Assembly: GCA_900549555.1 (NCBI GenBank)
Contig: UROO01000089.1
Coordinates: 1 to 8,076 of the forward strand
DNA from: an uncultured Collinsella sp.
GTDB lineage: Bacteria; Actinomycetota; Coriobacteriia; Coriobacteriales; Coriobacteriaceae
Direction of reading: 5' to 3'
Length of the DNA stretch: 8,076 bases
A program made the position numbers and the translations under genes. Positions 6,743-8,076 of this stretch are shown here, piece after piece. The notes below the pieces were generated by a model. That model was not told where the DNA came from. It saw only the letters and a list, made by a program, of their open reading frames with translations, and did no database searches. Each line of letters opens with the position of its first letter. Position 1 is the stretch's first letter.

Positions 6743-7393
6743 CTAGCGCACGGCCTTGACCGCCGCCGTCAGATCGAACAACGTATCGAGCACGGCCTCG
6801 CAGCCATCCACCACGTCCTGCGGCAGCGGCACGATATCGGGAACGGCAAAGACATGGCAGCCGGCCGTGATGCCCGAGACGCAGCCGTTGCGCGAATCCT
6901 CGACCACGGCACATTCCTCGGGAGCGAAGCCCGCGCGCTCGCAGGCAAGCAGGTACATCTCGGGGTTGGGCTTGCCGTGCACGACGTCCTCGCCACAGGT
7001 CACCGTTTCAAACTTGTCAAAAAGACCGACCATCTTAAGGTTGCGCTCCGCCGTAACGTGGCGCGACGACGTCGCAAGGCCCACGTGATAGCCCGCAGCC
7101 AGCAGCTCGTCTAGACACTCGGCGGCGCCGGCCTTAAGCTCCAGTTCGGTCTTGACTATCTCGTCGCGAATCTCCTTGTGGCGGACATAGATCGCCTCGG
7201 CGGTTTCGCGACTACCGTAATGTTCATCAAGAATGTCCATGACATCGGGCAGCGTGCGGCCGATAAACTGATGGATCAGAGCATCATCAATCGCGATCCC
7301 CAGCTCGGCAGCGCCCGCCTTCCATGCCTTGATGCCTAAACGCTCGGTATCGACCAGCGTTCCGTCCATGTCAAAAATAACAGCCTTGATCAT
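6743..7393 (-). CDS. HAD-superfamily hydrolase, subfamily IA (beta-phosphoglucomutase/phosphatase-like)
   Basis: This is a cytoplasmic HAD-IA phosphohydrolase or phosphomutase, 216 residues, the normal length for this class. Motif I is FDMDGTLVDT (7-16), with D8 as nucleophile and D10 as acid/base. A helical cap lies at about 17-82. Motif II is in LATSS (106-110). Motif III is K141 in GKPNPEMYL. Motif IV is VVEDSRNG (163-170), with E165 and D166 as metal ligands. The EDSxNG form is common in beta-phosphoglucomutase-like and sugar-phosphate phosphatase proteins, but the substrate cannot be read from this. The ATG at 7393 is chosen for its GAGGGGG Shine-Dalgarno 6 nt upstream and because motif I then sits right at the N-terminus. 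The frame is open to 7474, but those residues match nothing in the family. It is divergent from larE and convergent with the LacI regulator. Confidence 0.92.
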   Translation of the reverse strand: MIKAVIFDMDGTLVDTERLGIKAWKAGAAELGIAIDDALIHQFIGRTLPDVMDILDEHYGSRETAEAIYVRHKEIRDEIVKTELELKAGAAECLDELLAAGYHVGLATSSRHVTAERNLKMVGLFDKFETVTCGEDVVHGKPNPEMYLLACERAGFAPEECAVVEDSRNGCVSGITAGCHVFAVPDIVPLPQDVVDGCEAVLDTLFDLTAAVKAVR

Positions 7394-7498
7394 ATCGGCC
7401 CCCTCACCGGATTGCATTACTGCCACTCTACCGCACTTTACAAACTTGTATATAACGTATATAGCATATTGCACTTTCGTTACATAAGCGGAAGTCTT
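7394..7498 (-). promoter_or_regulatory. AT-rich upstream region of the HAD gene
   Basis: This stretch is markedly AT-rich against GC-rich surroundings. It holds a 15-bp palindrome TATATA-ACG-TATATA (7449-7463). A minus-strand TATACA (7447-7452) could be a -10 for the HAD gene, but no -35 is convincing. It may be a simple promoter-melting region. Confidence 0.35.
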
Positions 7499-7553
7499 AT
7501 GACAGGCAGCTCGGTAGGATTATAGTTTTCGACCGAGTACTCAATGGTAAGGA
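7499..7553 (+). promoter_or_regulatory. larE promoter, flanking dyad and Shine-Dalgarno
   Basis: ATGACA (7499-7504) and TATAGT (7521-7526) with a 16-bp spacer make a plausible promoter. The inverted repeat CTCGGT (7510-7515)/ACCGAG (7532-7537) encloses the -10, and an 8-bp palindrome GAGTACTC (7535-7542) adjoins it. A Shine-Dalgarno TAAGGA (7548-7553) lies 7 nt before the ATG. Operator function is inferred. Confidence 0.5.
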
Positions 7554-7560
7554 TCGTTTC

Positions 7561-8023
7561 ATGCTTTCAGACACTACTGCACCTGCAGAGGAGCTTCAGG
7601 ACAAACTCGCGACGCTCGAGCAGTTGCTTTTGGCATACGGACGCGTCGCCATCGGCTTTTCCGGTGGCGTCGATAGCAGCTTTTTGGCCGCGGTCTGCGC
7701 CCGCATTATGCCTGCCAGCACGCTTCTCGTTCACCTCACCACGCCGCTCATCGGCACGCCCGAACAAACCTCGTTTGAGCGATCCGTTGACGGGCAAACC
7801 AATGAGGGGCCGCATTTTAAGCTCCCCGTGCTCAATCTTTCGGTCGATCAGCTGCAGCTCCCCCAAGTAGCCTGCAACGACGCCAATCGCTGCTACCACT
7901 GCAAGCAGGCCGGCTTTACCGCCATCGTGAACCACGCCAAGTCACTCGGCTTTCCCACCGTCATCGATGGCAGCAATGCAAGCGATCGCGGTGACTACCG
8001 CCCTGGCATGCGCGCGGCAGAAG
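7561..8023 (+). CDS. larE: LarE-like ATP-dependent sacrificial sulfur transferase, N-terminal part (truncated)
   Basis: LarE uses ATP and sulfur taken from its own cysteine, or from an iron-sulfur cluster in some members, to build the nickel-pincer nucleotide cofactor of lactate racemase-type enzymes. About 154 of the usual 270 or so residues remain. The gene is cut by adapter at 8024 and has no genuine stop. Visible motifs are the PP-loop GFSGGVDSSFLA (32-43), the family motif NRCYHCK (109-115) and DGSNASDRGDYRPGMRAAE (136-154), which is very typical of LarE. The catalytic sulfur-donor region lies beyond the break, so single-cysteine and three-cysteine types cannot be told apart. The start at 7561 is backed by TAAGGA 7 nt upstream. 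A related PP-loop ATPase is possible but less likely given the DYRPG motif. No larA, larB or larC is visible in the window. Confidence 0.87.
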
Positions 8024-8076
8024 CTGTCTCTTATACACATCTCCGAGCCCACGAGACGGACCCCTATCTCGTATGC
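8024..8076 (-). other. Nextera read-2 adapter with index and partial P7 (sequencing artefact)
   Basis: The reverse-complement mosaic end occupies 8024-8042, the read-2 tail 8043-8057, an 8-base index GGACCCCT 8058-8065, and the beginning of the P7 flow-cell sequence 8066-8076. Translation through it from larE gives the adapter peptide VSYTHLRAHET. None of this is genomic. Confidence 0.98.

Noticed and set aside
7394..7474. N-terminal extension of the HAD protein to 7474
   Set aside because: The added 27 residues precede a motif that normally starts at the N-terminus, and they come from the AT-rich promoter region.

Overview
The window is an assembled contig of high-GC bacterial DNA with Nextera-type sequencing adapter at both ends. 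Genuine DNA runs from about 36 to 8023. The protein families fit a Gram-positive gut actinobacterium: a twin-arginine lipoprotein receptor, an FCD-type GntR regulator, a LacI-type regulator and a LarE-like protein. Together with the GC-rich coding and dense short palindromic repeats, they suggest Coriobacteriia, possibly Collinsella. That assignment is an inference from style, not from a marker gene.

Layout: (1) 36-417, minus strand, is the N-terminal part of a YeiH/UPF0324 membrane protein, cut by the left adapter. It is divergent from (2) an FCD-family GntR regulator at 581-1312. (3) Two stacked hairpins at 1311-1400 separate gntR from the convergent, complete glmS (1426-3273, minus). (4) Upstream of glmS is a 195-bp control region rich in dyads. 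(5) A two-gene minus-strand operon encodes a polar amino acid ABC receptor (start 5031) and its permease (3469-4116), with no ATPase gene present. (6) A 485-bp intergenic region (5032-5516) is packed with repeats: a perfect 14-bp hairpin, a 138-bp nested dyad made of four copies of a 15-bp unit at exact 40-bp pitch, a second hairpin, and a 48-bp repeat whose other copy follows gntR. (7) A LacI-family regulator (5517-6626 plus stop) has a strong-looking extended -10 promoter and a 16-bp-stem terminator. (8) A HAD-IA hydrolase (6743-7393, minus) lies convergent to lacI and divergent from (9) larE (7561-8023, plus), which is cut by the right adapter.

How the genes relate: glmS makes glucosamine-6-phosphate for cell-wall precursors and is a housekeeping gene. 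The ABC genes form a solute uptake cassette that must borrow an ATPase encoded elsewhere. The two regulators each sit divergent from a transporter gene (gntR/yeiH and lacI/ABC receptor), the usual arrangement for local control, although the lacI pair is separated by the repeat block. The larE-like gene points to nickel-pincer cofactor synthesis for lactate racemase-type enzymes, with its partners outside the window.

No new enzyme system is evident. The most unusual content is the repeat architecture: three interspersed palindromic families in non-coding DNA, two of them with copies bracketing genes, and one with a compensatory base change in its stem.
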